A stretch of 48,802 nt of DNA from Terriglobales bacterium (GTDB taxonomy: Bacteria; Acidobacteriota; Terriglobia; Terriglobales; Acidobacteriaceae). This document shows positions 24,024 through 34,499 of the stretch, piece by piece. Numbering within the stretch: position 1 is the first letter of the stretch; the number at the start of each line of letters is the position of its first letter. The notes beneath the pieces were generated by a model. It was given only the letters and a program-made list of their open reading frames with translations, was not told the DNA's origin and ran no database searches. Both the position numbers and the translations under genes were made by a program. The stretch covers positions 1 to 48,802 of the forward strand of contig DATKKJ010000135.1 in NCBI GenBank assembly GCA_035543055.1, read 5' to 3'.

Positions 24024-27000
24024 TTAGCCGCTAGCTGTGATCTGCCGCATGTCGGCCTGGGGTGCGGGCACGCCGTCGCGGTAGGTCACCACGTTCCCCG
24101 AGATTGCCGGCACACGCTCTCCGGGCACCAGAATACCGACCAGATTCAGGGGGTCGGCGGCAGAGACGGTGATGGTCTCGCCGCTGGGCGGCACGGTGCG
24201 CATGTTGCGCACGGAATCGACCGCCAGCGGGAGCGCGAACTGCTCGCCGAGGAAGCCGGAGACGAAGCGTCCGCCACGCACCTCGCCGCGGTCTTCCAGG
24301 CGGCGGAAGCCGATCAGCAGTTCCCGCCACTTGGGGAGCACCGACTCGCGCGCCAGCAAGTCGCGGAAGACCACTCCGTAGCGGCGCAGCAGCATCCAGC
24401 AGGTGGCCTCGACCGCCTTGTTGCGCTCGGCCGCTTCTCCGGCATAGAGCAGTGACCAGCGCCCGGCGGAGTGGCGCGGGCGTGCGGCCCGCTGCGAGCC
24501 CTGCCCGGCGCGGCGCCGGGGATCGATCAGCGAGCGCAGGTTGTCGAAGCCGTCGGCGGTGATCAGCCCGGCCGCGACCAGCTCCCACAACCCGGTCTCG
24601 ATCTCCGCCTTCAGCTTGCCGGTGCCGCGTACGATGTCGGCAAAGAACGAGGCGCCGCGGCCCTTCAGGAAATCGAAGACATCGCGGGCACCCTGGCTCA
24701 GGCCGCGCAGTTCGCTGTCGCCAGTGCGGTGGGGCAGCATCCAGTCCGATTCCTCGCGCACGAAGAAGGTGATGGGGGCGACGCTGGTGGGGATGACGCG
24801 GCGGATGCTCTTGGCCGAGTCTTCCAGGGTCGCCGGATGCGGCGACAGCCGTCCCCAGCCTACCGCGCCCGTGAGACAGAGCTGGTCGAGCGCCGCGGGG
24901 TCGTAGTCGGCGATGCGCCGCGCCAGCACCTGCCGCTCCCAGGCGTTGGCCGGGATCTCGAAGCCCTGCAGCTGGCGCAGGACCTCCAGGGCGCCGCGCT
25001 CGCCCCGGGTCTGCAGTCCGGGGGCGACGTGCTGCCAGCGCAGCAGCCAGCGCATGAACTGCGCCGAGGTCACCGGCTCGATCTGCTTGCGCAACGTGCC
25101 CAGGGTCAGGCGATGGATGCGGGCCAGCAGCCGGCGCTCGCACCACTGCTCTTCCTGATGGTGTGGGACAGCCGCCCCCGGCTGTCCGTGGACGAATTTT
25201 CCCCGCAGGATGGTCCCGGCGGCCTCCATCCGCAGCAGCGCTTTTTCAATCTCCCTGGCATGAAGAGAAAGAATGCTGCCCAGCTCGCTCGCCGAGGTCG
25301 GCCCCAGATGTTGCATCCAGCCGGTGACGGCGGAGAGCAGGGCATCGTCGGCGGACTGGCCGTTGCCGAGCTCAGGGACGGCCTGCGCGAACGACGCATC
25401 CGGATAGATCGCCCGAAAGGCTTTCACCCGCTCCACTGCGACCCAGTAGCGCTGGCCATGCAGACTCGCGAGTGCCGCTCGTCCATCGCGCACCAACAGT
25501 TCGAAATACGGTCTCCACCTCTCCGCCGACCACGTGGCGCGACCGCTCTCGGCCGCGAGGGTATGCTCGAAGATCTCCGGCAACGCGATCATGGTCAGGA
25601 GCGTGTCGTGCAACTCGTCGGCATCGCGGACCTCCGGCCAGGCGTCGGCCTGCACCTCGGCGATGGCCGCCGGCTCCAGGCGCCCGACCTCCTCCAGCAC
25701 CGACTCCGGCAAGGTGCGCCGCATGTTGACGGCGCGCGCGCGGCGTTCTTCGAGCGGGGCATCGTCGAGATAGGCGTAGGGGTTGGCGTTCAGGATCTCG
25801 TGTGAAAAGGCCGAGGGGATGGGCGTGTCCACGGCGACGAACTTGATCGTGCCGTCCTCCAAGCCGCGCAGCACCTGCTTCAGGCCTTCGAGGTCCATGG
25901 CCTCGTGCAGGCAATCCTTCATGACCTCCTGCACCAGCGGGTGGTCGGGGATCTTGATGTCGCCGATGATGTTCTCCTGGCAGGCTGAGACGTCGGGAAA
26001 GACCGAAGCCAGCAGGTCGTCGCCGCGCATGCGCTGGATCTGTGGGGGGACTTTCTTTCCGCCCATGAAGCGCAACAGCGCCAGGGAGCGGTTGGCGTCC
26101 CAGCGCCAGCGGGTCTGAAAGATGGGCGAGCCGGTCAGCACCGCCTGCTCCAGCACCGGCTGCACGGTTTCGGCGTGGAGGAACTGGAACACGTCGGCCA
26201 GCGGGAAGCTGTGCTGCTCGGCCAGCGCGATGTTGAGGCCGTTGTCGGTGGCGGCGGCCTGCAATTCGAAATTGAATGAGCGGCAGAAACGCTTGCGCAG
26301 CGCCAGTCCCCAGGCCTTGTTGATGCGCCCGCCGAAGGGAGCGTGGATGATGAGCTGCATCCCGCCGCCTTCGTCGAAGAAACGTTCGGCGATGACCGTG
26401 TGCTGCGTGGGCACCGCGCCCAATACGGCGCGGCCTTCCACGACGTACTGGACCGCCTGCTCGGCGCCGGCGCCGTCGAGGCCGCATTCCTGCTTCAGCC
26501 AGGCGACGGCGTTCGCCAGCTCGGGAGATTTCTGGTCCACCTGGCCGGGCACAGTCGTGGGCACCAGTTTCGAGATCTGCTCGCGCAGTTCCGCCACCTG
26601 CAGCGACAGCTCCGCGGTGCGCGAGGGCGCCTCGCCGCGCCAGAAGGGGATTCCCGGCGGCGCGCCGTGTGCGTCCTCGACCAGGATCCTTCCCGAGTTG
26701 CCCTCGATACGCCGGATCAGCCACGAGGTGTTGCCCAGCAGGAAGATCTCGCCCTTCATGCTCTCGACGGCGAAATCTTCGTCCACGGTGCCGACCACCG
26801 TGCCTTCCGGCTCGGCGACGATGGTGAACAGCGCGGTCTCGGGGATAGCGCCGCCGTTGAGGATGGCGGTCATGCGGGCGCCGCGGCGTGCGCGCAGCCG
26901 CCCGTTCACTTGGTCGCGATATAGATACGCACCGTAGCGGCCACGCCGCGCCGCCAGTCCTTCGGACAGCATCACCAGCAGCGAGTCGTAGGCCTGGCGC

Positions 27001-28406
27001 GAAAGGTTTCGGTACGGATAGGCCCGGCGCAGCAGGGTATAGAGGTCTTCTTCCCTCCACTCTTCAGCCGCGCAGCAGGCCACGATCTGCTGGGCCAGCA
27101 CGTCCAGCGGCTCCTCGGGGATGATCAGCCGGTCGAGGTCGCCCTGACGGATGGAGCGCACCAGCGCGGCGCATTCGATCAGTTCATCACGGGTAGTGGC
27201 GAAGATGCGGCCTTTGGGAACGGCGCCGCGCATCGGGGCCCCCGGCGCGCCCTGGGGTTGGGCGTGCTGGGGTGAGGGCCAGTGTCCGGCGCGGCCGATG
27301 CGCTGCAAGGTCACGGCGATGGAGCGCGGGGAACTGAGATGCACCACCAGGTCCACGGTGCCCACGTCGATGCCCAGCTCCAGCGAAGCGGTCGCTACCA
27401 GGACCTTGACTTCGCCGTTCTTCAGCCTTTTCTCCGCCGCCAGGCGCAGCTTGCGGGCCAACGAACCGTGGTGGGCCGCGACCGCTTCTTCTCCGAGCCG
27501 TTCGGCGAGGTGGAAGGCGACCCGCTCCGCCAGCCGCCGCGTGTTGACGAAGACCAGGGTGGAGCGATGCTGACGGACCAGCTCGGCGATGCGCTCATAC
27601 ATCTCGTCCCACATCTCGTTGGAGGCGACGGAGCCGAGCTCGGAATCCGGCACCTCGACTGCAAGGTCGAGGTGCCGCTTGTGCCCGATGTTCACCACCG
27701 CCGGCGCGGGACGCCCGGCGCCGGTCAGGAAATGCGCCACCAGCTCGATCGGCTTCTGGGTGGCGGAAAGCCCGATGCGTACCTGGGGCTTGGCCGTGAG
27801 CTGCTGCAGCCGCTCCAGCGAGAGCGAGAGGTGGGCGCCGCGCTTGTCGTCGGCCACGGCATGGATCTCGTCCACAATCACGGTCTCGACATCGCGCAGG
27901 ATGGCGCGGCTCTTCTCCGCCGTCAGCAGGATGTAGAGCGACTCCGGCGTGGTGACCAGGATGTGCGGCGGGCGCTTGAGCATGGCCCGGCGCTCGTGCA
28001 TCAGGGTGTCGCCGGTGCGGACGGCGGTGCGGATCTCGGGCATCAGCAGGCCACGCTCTCCCGCCATTTGCAGGATCTCGCCCAGCGGCACTTCCAGGTT
28101 CTTCTGGATGTCGTTGCCCAGCGCCTTCAGCGGGGAGATGTAGAGCACTTCGGTGCGATCTTCCAGGTGCCCGGCCACGGCCTTGCGCACCAGGCGATCG
28201 ATGCAGATGAGGAAGGCGGAGAGCGTCTTGCCCGAGCCGGTGGGGGCGGAGATCAGGGTGGTGCGGCCAGCCAGGATCTCGGGCCAGCCCTGCTCCTGGG
28301 GTTCGGTGGCGGTTCCGAACCGGCCCTCGAACCACTCGCGGACCAGCGGATGCGCCCAGTCCAGGGCCCTGGACTTGCCTACAATCTCCGATTCCCCCGG
28401 TGTCAT
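24024..28406 (-). CDS. lhr: Lhr-family ATP-dependent helicase (full length)
   Basis: 1460 aa, close to E. coli Lhr (about 1540). The helicase core at the N-terminus has APTGSGKT (Walker A, about residues 53-60), TTPESLYILL, VDEIHAVADDKRGAHL (DEIH box), LSATQKP and QRIGRAGHW (motif VI). Winged-helix and C-terminal Lhr domains follow (for example PFGGRINKAWGLALRKRF and EWCERRLLARIHRL in the tail). Lhr unwinds DNA and RNA:DNA hybrids and takes part in repair. Residues about 1072-1081 (HGQPGAAVPH) are encoded by a palindromic repeat that also occurs in kdsA. TAGAAT ends 6 bases before the ATG, so the transcript may be leaderless. Confidence 0.95.
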   Translation of the reverse strand: MTPGESEIVGKSRALDWAHPLVREWFEGRFGTATEPQEQGWPEILAGRTTLISAPTGSGKTLSAFLICIDRLVRKAVAGHLEDRTEVLYISPLKALGNDIQKNLEVPLGEILQMAGERGLLMPEIRTAVRTGDTLMHERRAMLKRPPHILVTTPESLYILLTAEKSRAILRDVETVIVDEIHAVADDKRGAHLSLSLERLQQLTAKPQVRIGLSATQKPIELVAHFLTGAGRPAPAVVNIGHKRHLDLAVEVPDSELGSVASNEMWDEMYERIAELVRQHRSTLVFVNTRRLAERVAFHLAERLGEEAVAAHHGSLARKLRLAAEKRLKNGEVKVLVATASLELGIDVGTVDLVVHLSSPRSIAVTLQRIGRAGHWPSPQHAQPQGAPGAPMRGAVPKGRIFATTRDELIECAALVRSIRQGDLDRLIIPEEPLDVLAQQIVACCAAEEWREEDLYTLLRRAYPYRNLSRQAYDSLLVMLSEGLAARRGRYGAYLYRDQVNGRLRARRGARMTAILNGGAIPETALFTIVAEPEGTVVGTVDEDFAVESMKGEIFLLGNTSWLIRRIEGNSGRILVEDAHGAPPGIPFWRGEAPSRTAELSLQVAELREQISKLVPTTVPGQVDQKSPELANAVAWLKQECGLDGAGAEQAVQYVVEGRAVLGAVPTQHTVIAERFFDEGGGMQLIIHAPFGGRINKAWGLALRKRFCRSFNFELQAAATDNGLNIALAEQHSFPLADVFQFLHAETVQPVLEQAVLTGSPIFQTRWRWDANRSLALLRFMGGKKVPPQIQRMRGDDLLASVFPDVSACQENIIGDIKIPDHPLVQEVMKDCLHEAMDLEGLKQVLRGLEDGTIKFVAVDTPIPSAFSHEILNANPYAYLDDAPLEERRARAVNMRRTLPESVLEEVGRLEPAAIAEVQADAWPEVRDADELHDTLLTMIALPEIFEHTLAAESGRATWSAERWRPYFELLVRDGRAALASLHGQRYWVAVERVKAFRAIYPDASFAQAVPELGNGQSADDALLSAVTGWMQHLGPTSASELGSILSLHAREIEKALLRMEAAGTILRGKFVHGQPGAAVPHHQEEQWCERRLLARIHRLTLGTLRKQIEPVTSAQFMRWLLRWQHVAPGLQTRGERGALEVLRQLQGFEIPANAWERQVLARRIADYDPAALDQLCLTGAVGWGRLSPHPATLEDSAKSIRRVIPTSVAPITFFVREESDWMLPHRTGDSELRGLSQGARDVFDFLKGRGASFFADIVRGTGKLKAEIETGLWELVAAGLITADGFDNLRSLIDPRRRAGQGSQRAARPRHSAGRWSLLYAGEAAERNKAVEATCWMLLRRYGVVFRDLLARESVLPKWRELLIGFRRLEDRGEVRGGRFVSGFLGEQFALPLAVDSVRNMRTVPPSGETITVSAADPLNLVGILVPGERVPAISGNVVTYRDGVPAPQADMRQITASG
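25161..25188. repeat. 28-bp palindromic element inside lhr
   Basis: Core GGACAGCCG, a 4-base loop CCCC, then CGGCTGTCC (9-bp perfect arms), with GTGTG before and G after. It matches 33373-33400 in kdsA at 27 of 28 positions. Here it lies antisense to the gene and stays in frame, coding HGQPGAAVPH. Confidence 0.8.
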
Positions 28407-28489
28407 CCTTGCATTCTACGGCGGGAGCGGCATTTTCGCAAATTCTTCGCCCCATAGACGGCGTATGCTGGAGTGCGCCGGGAGGCCGC

Positions 28490-28699
28490 ATGTACAGGTA
28501 CGCGCTCGCGGGCGTGGTCCTCGCCGCCTTGGCGACTCTCTTTCTGGCGGGGTTCGTGCTGCGTTGGGTGGGCCAGTTCGGGCCGTACGCCGTCTTTGCC
28601 ACCGCCCTGGGGTTCCGCATCGCCATCCTGGTGCTGGTAGTGTGGCTGGCGCTGTCGCTCCTCTATCGCGGCCCGGGACGCATGTCGTGTCTCCTGTAG
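28490..28699 (+). CDS. Small two-helix membrane protein
   Basis: 69 aa: two hydrophobic helices, ALAGVVLAALATLFLAGFVL and TALGFRIAILVLVVWLALSL, joined by a short loop with Trp, Gly and Pro. GGGAGG lies 4 bases upstream of the ATG at 28490. It is divergent from lhr and 12 bases before the zinc-ribbon gene. The function is unknown; not recognised as a known family. Confidence 0.6.
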   Translation: MYRYALAGVVLAALATLFLAGFVLRWVGQFGPYAVFATALGFRIAILVLVVWLALSLLYRGPGRMSCLL

Positions 28700-28711
28700 A
28701 ATCCTGCCCGG

Positions 28712-29047
28712 ATGGCGCCGACCCTCCAAGACCTGGTCCGATGCCCCAAGTGCGGCGGGGCGGAGATCGTCTACTCCTGCGAGCCCAAGTGCTGCTTCAA
28801 CCACGTCTGCGCCGATTGCCGCAGCACCTTCGAGATCAACACCCACAAGACCGGGGAATTCGATCGAACCTCGCAGCTCCCCTTCGCCGAACCCGGATCG
28901 GGCGACCCCACCACCGGTTGCGCCGCCTGCGAGAGCCTGAACCTGGCGGTATTGCGCAGTGAGGGAGACGAGGTCCTGTTGGTCTGTGGGAAGTGCCGGG
29001 CTGTTCTTAAGCTCGCGATCGAAGAGTTCGTCCCAGGCAGTTTCTGA
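28712..29047 (+). CDS. Zinc-ribbon-like hypothetical protein
   Basis: 111 aa with two likely zinc-binding parts: CPKC (about 11) with CEPKCC and CADC (about 23-36), and CAAC with CGKC in the C-terminal half (GCAACESLNLAVLRS...LLVCGKC). A TAGAAT box ends 9 bases before the ATG, so a leaderless or nearly leaderless message is possible. The function is unknown; by pattern it is probably a metal-binding structural or regulatory protein. Confidence 0.65.
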   Translation: MAPTLQDLVRCPKCGGAEIVYSCEPKCCFNHVCADCRSTFEINTHKTGEFDRTSQLPFAEPGSGDPTTGCAACESLNLAVLRSEGDEVLLVCGKCRAVLKLAIEEFVPGSF

Positions 29048-29100
29048 TCGGCATGTACAATCACGTGTTCCTTAACTGAGTACCGAGTACTGAGTACTTT

Positions 29101-29730
29101 ATGTCCAAGAAGCGCGCCAGGAAGATCAAGCTGTTGCTGCTCGATGTGGACGGGGTCATGACCGACGGCGGTCTCTGGTTCATTCCAGCTCCCGCCGGTG
29201 GCTTGCGCAACACCCGTGCGCAAGCGAAGGCGAAGGCCGATGCCGGTGATTTCGGGATTGCCAGCGACAGTTTCGTCGAGGTCAAAGGATTCCATGCGCA
29301 CGACGGCACGGCGATGTCGCTGGCCCGGCTGGGCGGGCTCAAGGTCGGGCTCATCACCAAGCGCATCTCGGAGACGGTGGCCCTGCGGGCCCGCGACCTG
29401 CGCCTGGATCACGTCTATCAGGGATGCGCCGACAAGGTCGAGGCCTTCCGCGAGGTGCTGGAGCGCGAGCGCCTCCGTCCGGAGCAGGCCTGCTACGTCG
29501 GGGACGACATCATTGACCTGCCGGTGATGCGCAAATGCGGCTTTGCCGTGGCCGTGGCCAATGCCCGCGAAGAGGTGAAGGACGAGTCCCACATGGTCAC
29601 CGACCACGCCGGCGGCGCCGGGGCGGTGCGCGACGCCGTCGAGTACATCCTCCGCGCCCAGGGCAAGTGGGACGAGGTTGTGGCCGCCTATCTTTCGCAG
29701 CGCACCCCCGACAAGAAGGAAAAGGAATAG
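29101..29730 (+). CDS. kdsC: KDO-8-phosphate phosphatase KdsC-like (HAD superfamily)
   Basis: 209 aa. HAD motif I KLLLLDVDGVMTDG (nucleophile Asp and DxD), the conserved block VKGFHAHDGTAMSLARLGGLKVGLITKR (motif II region) and GDDIIDLPVM (motif IV) match KdsC, which dephosphorylates KDO-8-P to KDO for lipopolysaccharide. It is longer than the usual 170-190 aa: an insertion of about 20 residues rich in Ala and Lys after the first motif (PAPAGGLRNTRAQAKAKADAG), and a C-terminal Lys/Glu tail. It shares the neighbourhood with kdsA and kdsD. Confidence 0.9.
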   Translation: MSKKRARKIKLLLLDVDGVMTDGGLWFIPAPAGGLRNTRAQAKAKADAGDFGIASDSFVEVKGFHAHDGTAMSLARLGGLKVGLITKRISETVALRARDLRLDHVYQGCADKVEAFREVLERERLRPEQACYVGDDIIDLPVMRKCGFAVAVANAREEVKDESHMVTDHAGGAGAVRDAVEYILRAQGKWDEVVAAYLSQRTPDKKEKE

Positions 29731-29733
29731 GAC

Positions 29734-29803
29734 GCAGGAGGCAGGAGGCGGGAGGCAGGAGGCAGGAGGCAGGGTTCTGCTTCCTGCCTCCTGCTTCCTG
29801 CCA
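29734..29803. repeat. GCAGGAG tandem/inverted repeat between convergent genes
   Basis: The top strand has several GGCAGGA heptamers in a row (29734-29772), a short spacer, then the reverse complement heptamers CCTGCCTCCTGC (29783-29794) and TTCCTGCC. The arms can fold into a long hairpin. It lies exactly between the stop of kdsC (rightward) and that of the leftward gene ending at 29809, so it may serve as a two-way terminator. Confidence 0.6.
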
Positions 29804-29808
29804 GCTTC

Positions 29809-30786
29809 TTATTGTGGACGGCCCTGGAGAACGGGCGTCTGCGTGGTCCCAGTTTGGTTGTCCTGCGCGGGCGCGGGCTTCCAGGCAGTGGCGTTGGCGG
29901 GCGCCTTCGGGTCCACGCCGAAGTCCCACACGTACAGGTTGATCTCGTTCAGGCTGAGCATTTCCACGATGGCGTACTCGCCGGTGGGGAGCGGAGCAGC
30001 CGGCACGATCTTCATCCATCCGCCGGACATGGCTGTCGCCTCGGCGTCCACAAAGCTCTGCTGCTGCTTGACGCTGCCGGTGATGGCGACCTTCAGATTG
30101 CCGACCACGCGCACGTCCTTCTTGCGTTCCAGGCGCACGATGCGGAAACGCTGGGTCGCTTCCGGAGGGGGCCCGCCGCTGGTGCTTGCGCTGGCTCCCG
30201 GATCGGGCTCCGTGTCCACGTTCACGTAGAGGACGGGGCGGTCTTCGTGGGCCTGCACCCGCGCCCGGTCACCCTTCAGCTCGATGCTCTGCTTGGCCAC
30301 CGAAAACGGGTTGATGGCGGCGCGCAGGATGTTCTTGCCCGTCTGCTTCTTGATCTCGCTGCCGGACTGTACCAGTTCCGCCAGCTGTTTCTGTCCGCCG
30401 AAGTCGTCGAGCAGGAAAACGCCGCCCTGTGAGGGCAGACGCAGGCCGGGCGCCACCGTCGGCGATTTGGCCTCTTCTTCCTTGCGCTCCGCCTCCAGCT
30501 CCTCGGAGATCTCCTTGGTTTCGGAGGAGACGCTCCCCCGCTCTTTCTCCCATCTCTCGGTCGCCGCCCAGTCCACCAGTGAGGCCGGCAACTCTTCCCA
30601 GTCGAAGCGTTCCGCGCTCAGGTAGCGGACGCGGTCTCCTTTGACCTCGTACTTCACCACCGACTGGAAGGTGCCGTCCTTCAAGATGAGGCGCTTGGCG
30701 CCCTCCGCGTGAGCGGGCAGGACGACACATAGCGACATCAAGGTCGCGAAGGCCATGGCAACCGCGACTTGGCGCGCGTGGCGCAT
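29809..30786 (-). CDS. Hypothetical secreted protein
   Basis: 325 aa from ATG 30786, which begins a clean signal peptide (MRHARQVAVAMAFATLMSL, cleavage after AHA-E). The mature start AKRLILKDGTFQSVVKYEVKGDRVRYLSAERFDWEELPASLVDW resembles a short beta-rich domain common in acidobacterial secreted proteins. A charged helix follows (ERWEKERGSVSSETKEISEELEAERKEEE), then a region with GGVFLLDDFGGQKQLAELVQ. The C-terminal third is beta-rich (GNLKVAITGSVKQQ, TGEYAIVEMLSLNEINLYVWDFGVDP). No catalytic motif is recognised. It is divergent from pyrG. Confidence 0.78.
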   Translation of the reverse strand: MRHARQVAVAMAFATLMSLCVVLPAHAEGAKRLILKDGTFQSVVKYEVKGDRVRYLSAERFDWEELPASLVDWAATERWEKERGSVSSETKEISEELEAERKEEEAKSPTVAPGLRLPSQGGVFLLDDFGGQKQLAELVQSGSEIKKQTGKNILRAAINPFSVAKQSIELKGDRARVQAHEDRPVLYVNVDTEPDPGASASTSGGPPPEATQRFRIVRLERKKDVRVVGNLKVAITGSVKQQQSFVDAEATAMSGGWMKIVPAAPLPTGEYAIVEMLSLNEINLYVWDFGVDPKAPANATAWKPAPAQDNQTGTTQTPVLQGRPQ

Positions 30787-30965
30787 ATGGGCAGTATGGT
30801 CTGTTCCGATTAGATGCGGCAAGCCCTTCCTGAGGCAACCTGGAACGGCCCCGGATCCGGGAGTTTCCTGCCGCCGCGTTTTCTGCCATAATTGGTCGTG
30901 CACCCCAGTATCGCCCAGGCGACTTCCAGCCCATGCCTGGGATTCGTAGCCCCACAATCCAATGA

Positions 30966-32660
<1,695 letters not shown>

Positions 32661-32667
32661 AATTCAG

Positions 32668-32734
32668 CCGCAGAGAACGCCGAGATCGCAAAGGTTTTCT
32701 TTCAGGTTCGCTGCGCTCTCCGCGGTCTCTGCGG
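32668..32734. repeat. Imperfect palindrome between pyrG and kdsA
   Basis: Left arm CCGCAGAGAACGCCGAG (32668-32684) and right arm CTCCGCGGTCTCTGCGG (32718-32734), largely complementary with two or three mismatches, separated by about 33 bases. A snap-back element in the pyrG-kdsA gap; it may be a terminator or a dispersed repeat. Confidence 0.5.
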
Positions 32735-32747
32735 TTAAACGCTCTTT

Positions 32748-33626
32748 ATGAAGACCCATATCGACTGGTCCTTCCAACTCGACAAGATCATCATCGGGGG
32801 GCGGGAGCTGTTCCTGATCGCCGGGCCGTGCGTGATCGAAAGCGAGGACCACGCCCTCAAGATGGCCGAGTCGATCGCCGGGGTCTGCAAGGCGCTGCGC
32901 CTGCCCTACATCTTCAAAGCCTCGTACGACAAGGCCAACCGCACCTCCATCAAGAGCTTCCGCGGGCTCGGCCTCAAGGAAGGGCTGCGCATCCTGAAGA
33001 AGGTGCGGCACAGCGTGAATGTCCCGGTGCTCACCGACGTGCACGAGGCGGTGGACGTGCAGCGCGTCGCCGAGGTCGCCGACGTCCTGCAGATCCCCGC
33101 CATGCTCTCGCGGCAGACCGATCTGATCGTGGCCGCGGCGCGCAGCGGGCGGGCGGTGAACATCAAGAAGGGCCAGTTCGTCTCCCCTTGGGACATGCGC
33201 CACGCGGTCGAGAAATGCCGCGCCTCCGACAACGACCAGGTCTTCGTCACCGAGCGCGGCAGCTCGTTCGGCTACAACAACCTGGTGGTGGACATGCGCG
33301 GGCTGGCAATCATGCGTGAGTTCGCGCCCGTGGTCTTCGACGCCACTCACTCGGTGCAATTGCCTTCGGCAAGTGTGGGACAGCCGCCCTCGGCTGTCCG
33401 CGACAACAATGACAGTGGACCGGCCGTTTCCGGCGGCCAGCCGCAATTCATCCCCGTGCTGGCGCGCGCCGCCGTGGCCGCCGGCGTCGACGGCGTCTTC
33501 CTGGAAGTGCACGACGATCCCGCGCAGGCCAAGTCCGACGGCGCCAATGCCCTCGACCTGAAGAAGCTCCGCGGCGTCCTCACCGAGCTGCTCGCCGTGC
33601 ACAAGGCCGTTTCCGCCAGGCAATAA
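32748..33626 (+). CDS. kdsA: KDO-8-phosphate synthase with an in-frame palindrome insertion
   Basis: 292 aa. [47 protein letters not shown] and [11 protein letters not shown]-like blocks identify 3-deoxy-8-phosphooctulonate synthase, which joins arabinose-5-phosphate and phosphoenolpyruvate. After DATHSVQLP the family normally reaches the SGGQ motif within about 8 residues; here about 20 residues intervene ([21 protein letters not shown]), of which VGQPPSAVR is coded by the 28-bp repeat. The site is the flexible L7 loop over the active site in known structures, where added length is tolerable. Frame and downstream residues ([15 protein letters not shown]) are intact, so it is probably functional. 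Confidence 0.95.
   Translation: MKTHIDWSFQLDKIIIGGRELFLIAGPCVIESEDHALKMAESIAGVCKALRLPYIFKASYDKANRTSIKSFRGLGLKEGLRILKKVRHSVNVPVLTDVHEAVDVQRVAEVADVLQIPAMLSRQTDLIVAAARSGRAVNIKKGQFVSPWDMRHAVEKCRASDNDQVFVTERGSSFGYNNLVVDMRGLAIMREFAPVVFDATHSVQLPSASVGQPPSAVRDNNDSGPAVSGGQPQFIPVLARAAVAAGVDGVFLEVHDDPAQAKSDGANALDLKKLRGVLTELLAVHKAVSARQ
33373..33400. repeat. 28-bp palindromic element inside kdsA
   Basis: Core GGACAGCCG, loop CCCT, CGGCTGTCC, with the same flanking bases as the copy in lhr (one mismatch in 28). It is in frame with kdsA and codes VGQPPSAVR. Confidence 0.8.
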
Positions 33627-33643
33627 ATCCCTCCCGGCGCGAT

Positions 33644-34459
33644 ATGATGGCGCGCTTGAGCGCTCCGGGTTCGCAATTCGACTTCCTCTCCTGGCAGAAG
33701 GACGTGTGGGACGCGATGTCGCGGGTCTACGTTCTGGAAGTCGATCCCCGGATGTCGCCGATCGCCGACGGAGTGGTGCGCCGCGCCAAGCCGCGCGCCA
33801 ACATGGACGTCCTCGATCTCGGCTGCGGCACCGGCAGTGTGGCCATCAAGCTGGCGGCGGCAGGAGCCCGCGTGCACGCTATCGACATCAGCGAGCAGAT
33901 GCGGCGCATCGCCTCCACCCGTGCCGCGCGCGCCGGCTTCGATATCCTCGTCGAGGAAGGGCGCGCCGAACACATCCCGGCGCTCGACGGCTCCTTCGAC
34001 ACCGTGGTCGCCAGCCTCAGCCTGATGTTCGTCGCCGACAAGGCCGCGGCCGCCGCTGAGATCGCCCGCGTGCTCAAGTCGGAGGGCCGCTTCGCGGCCT
34101 CGGTCTGGGGCCCGCCTGAGGAATGCGACATCGTGCGCTTCCAGCGCCTGGTGGGCGCCTTCGCCCCCGAGCCTCCGGTCAAAGGCGTGGGTCCCGGTGC
34201 CCTCGCCGATCCCGCCCTCTTCCTCGAACTGCTCTCGCGGAACGGCGTGGCCGCTCGAGTTCAGCAGGAGGTCGTCACCTGGGGACATCCGAACCTGCAG
34301 CACGCCTGGGACACGTTCACCAGCGTGACCGCCCTGCGCATGGCTCCGGAGCAGCAGGATAAGGCGCGCGCCGCCGTCATCCAGCAGATGTGGCCCGACC
34401 CCACCGCCCCCCGCGTCTTCCACAATATGGTGCAGTACATCGTGGGGTTCAAGAGGTGA
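33644..34459 (+). CDS. Class I SAM-dependent methyltransferase
   Basis: 271 aa. The SAM-binding motif I VLDLGCGTGSVAIKLA (about residues 50-65) is followed by VHAIDISEQM (acidic residue at the end of strand 2), VEEGRAEHIPALDGSFDTVVASLSLMFV (motif IV region) and ARVLKSEGRFAASVWG. The general layout is like UbiE/Methyltransferase_11 enzymes acting on small molecules; the substrate is unknown. It lies 17 bases after kdsA and 40 before kdsD and is probably co-transcribed. The first two codons are ATG ATG; a TATGAT box overlaps them, so a start further in (TTG at 33656) is possible. Confidence 0.88.
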   Translation: MMARLSAPGSQFDFLSWQKDVWDAMSRVYVLEVDPRMSPIADGVVRRAKPRANMDVLDLGCGTGSVAIKLAAAGARVHAIDISEQMRRIASTRAARAGFDILVEEGRAEHIPALDGSFDTVVASLSLMFVADKAAAAAEIARVLKSEGRFAASVWGPPEECDIVRFQRLVGAFAPEPPVKGVGPGALADPALFLELLSRNGVAARVQQEVVTWGHPNLQHAWDTFTSVTALRMAPEQQDKARAAVIQQMWPDPTAPRVFHNMVQYIVGFKR

Positions 34460-34499
34460 GCGCACCTTCGCTGGCGGTCTGTTAACATCTTGCGTCCCC

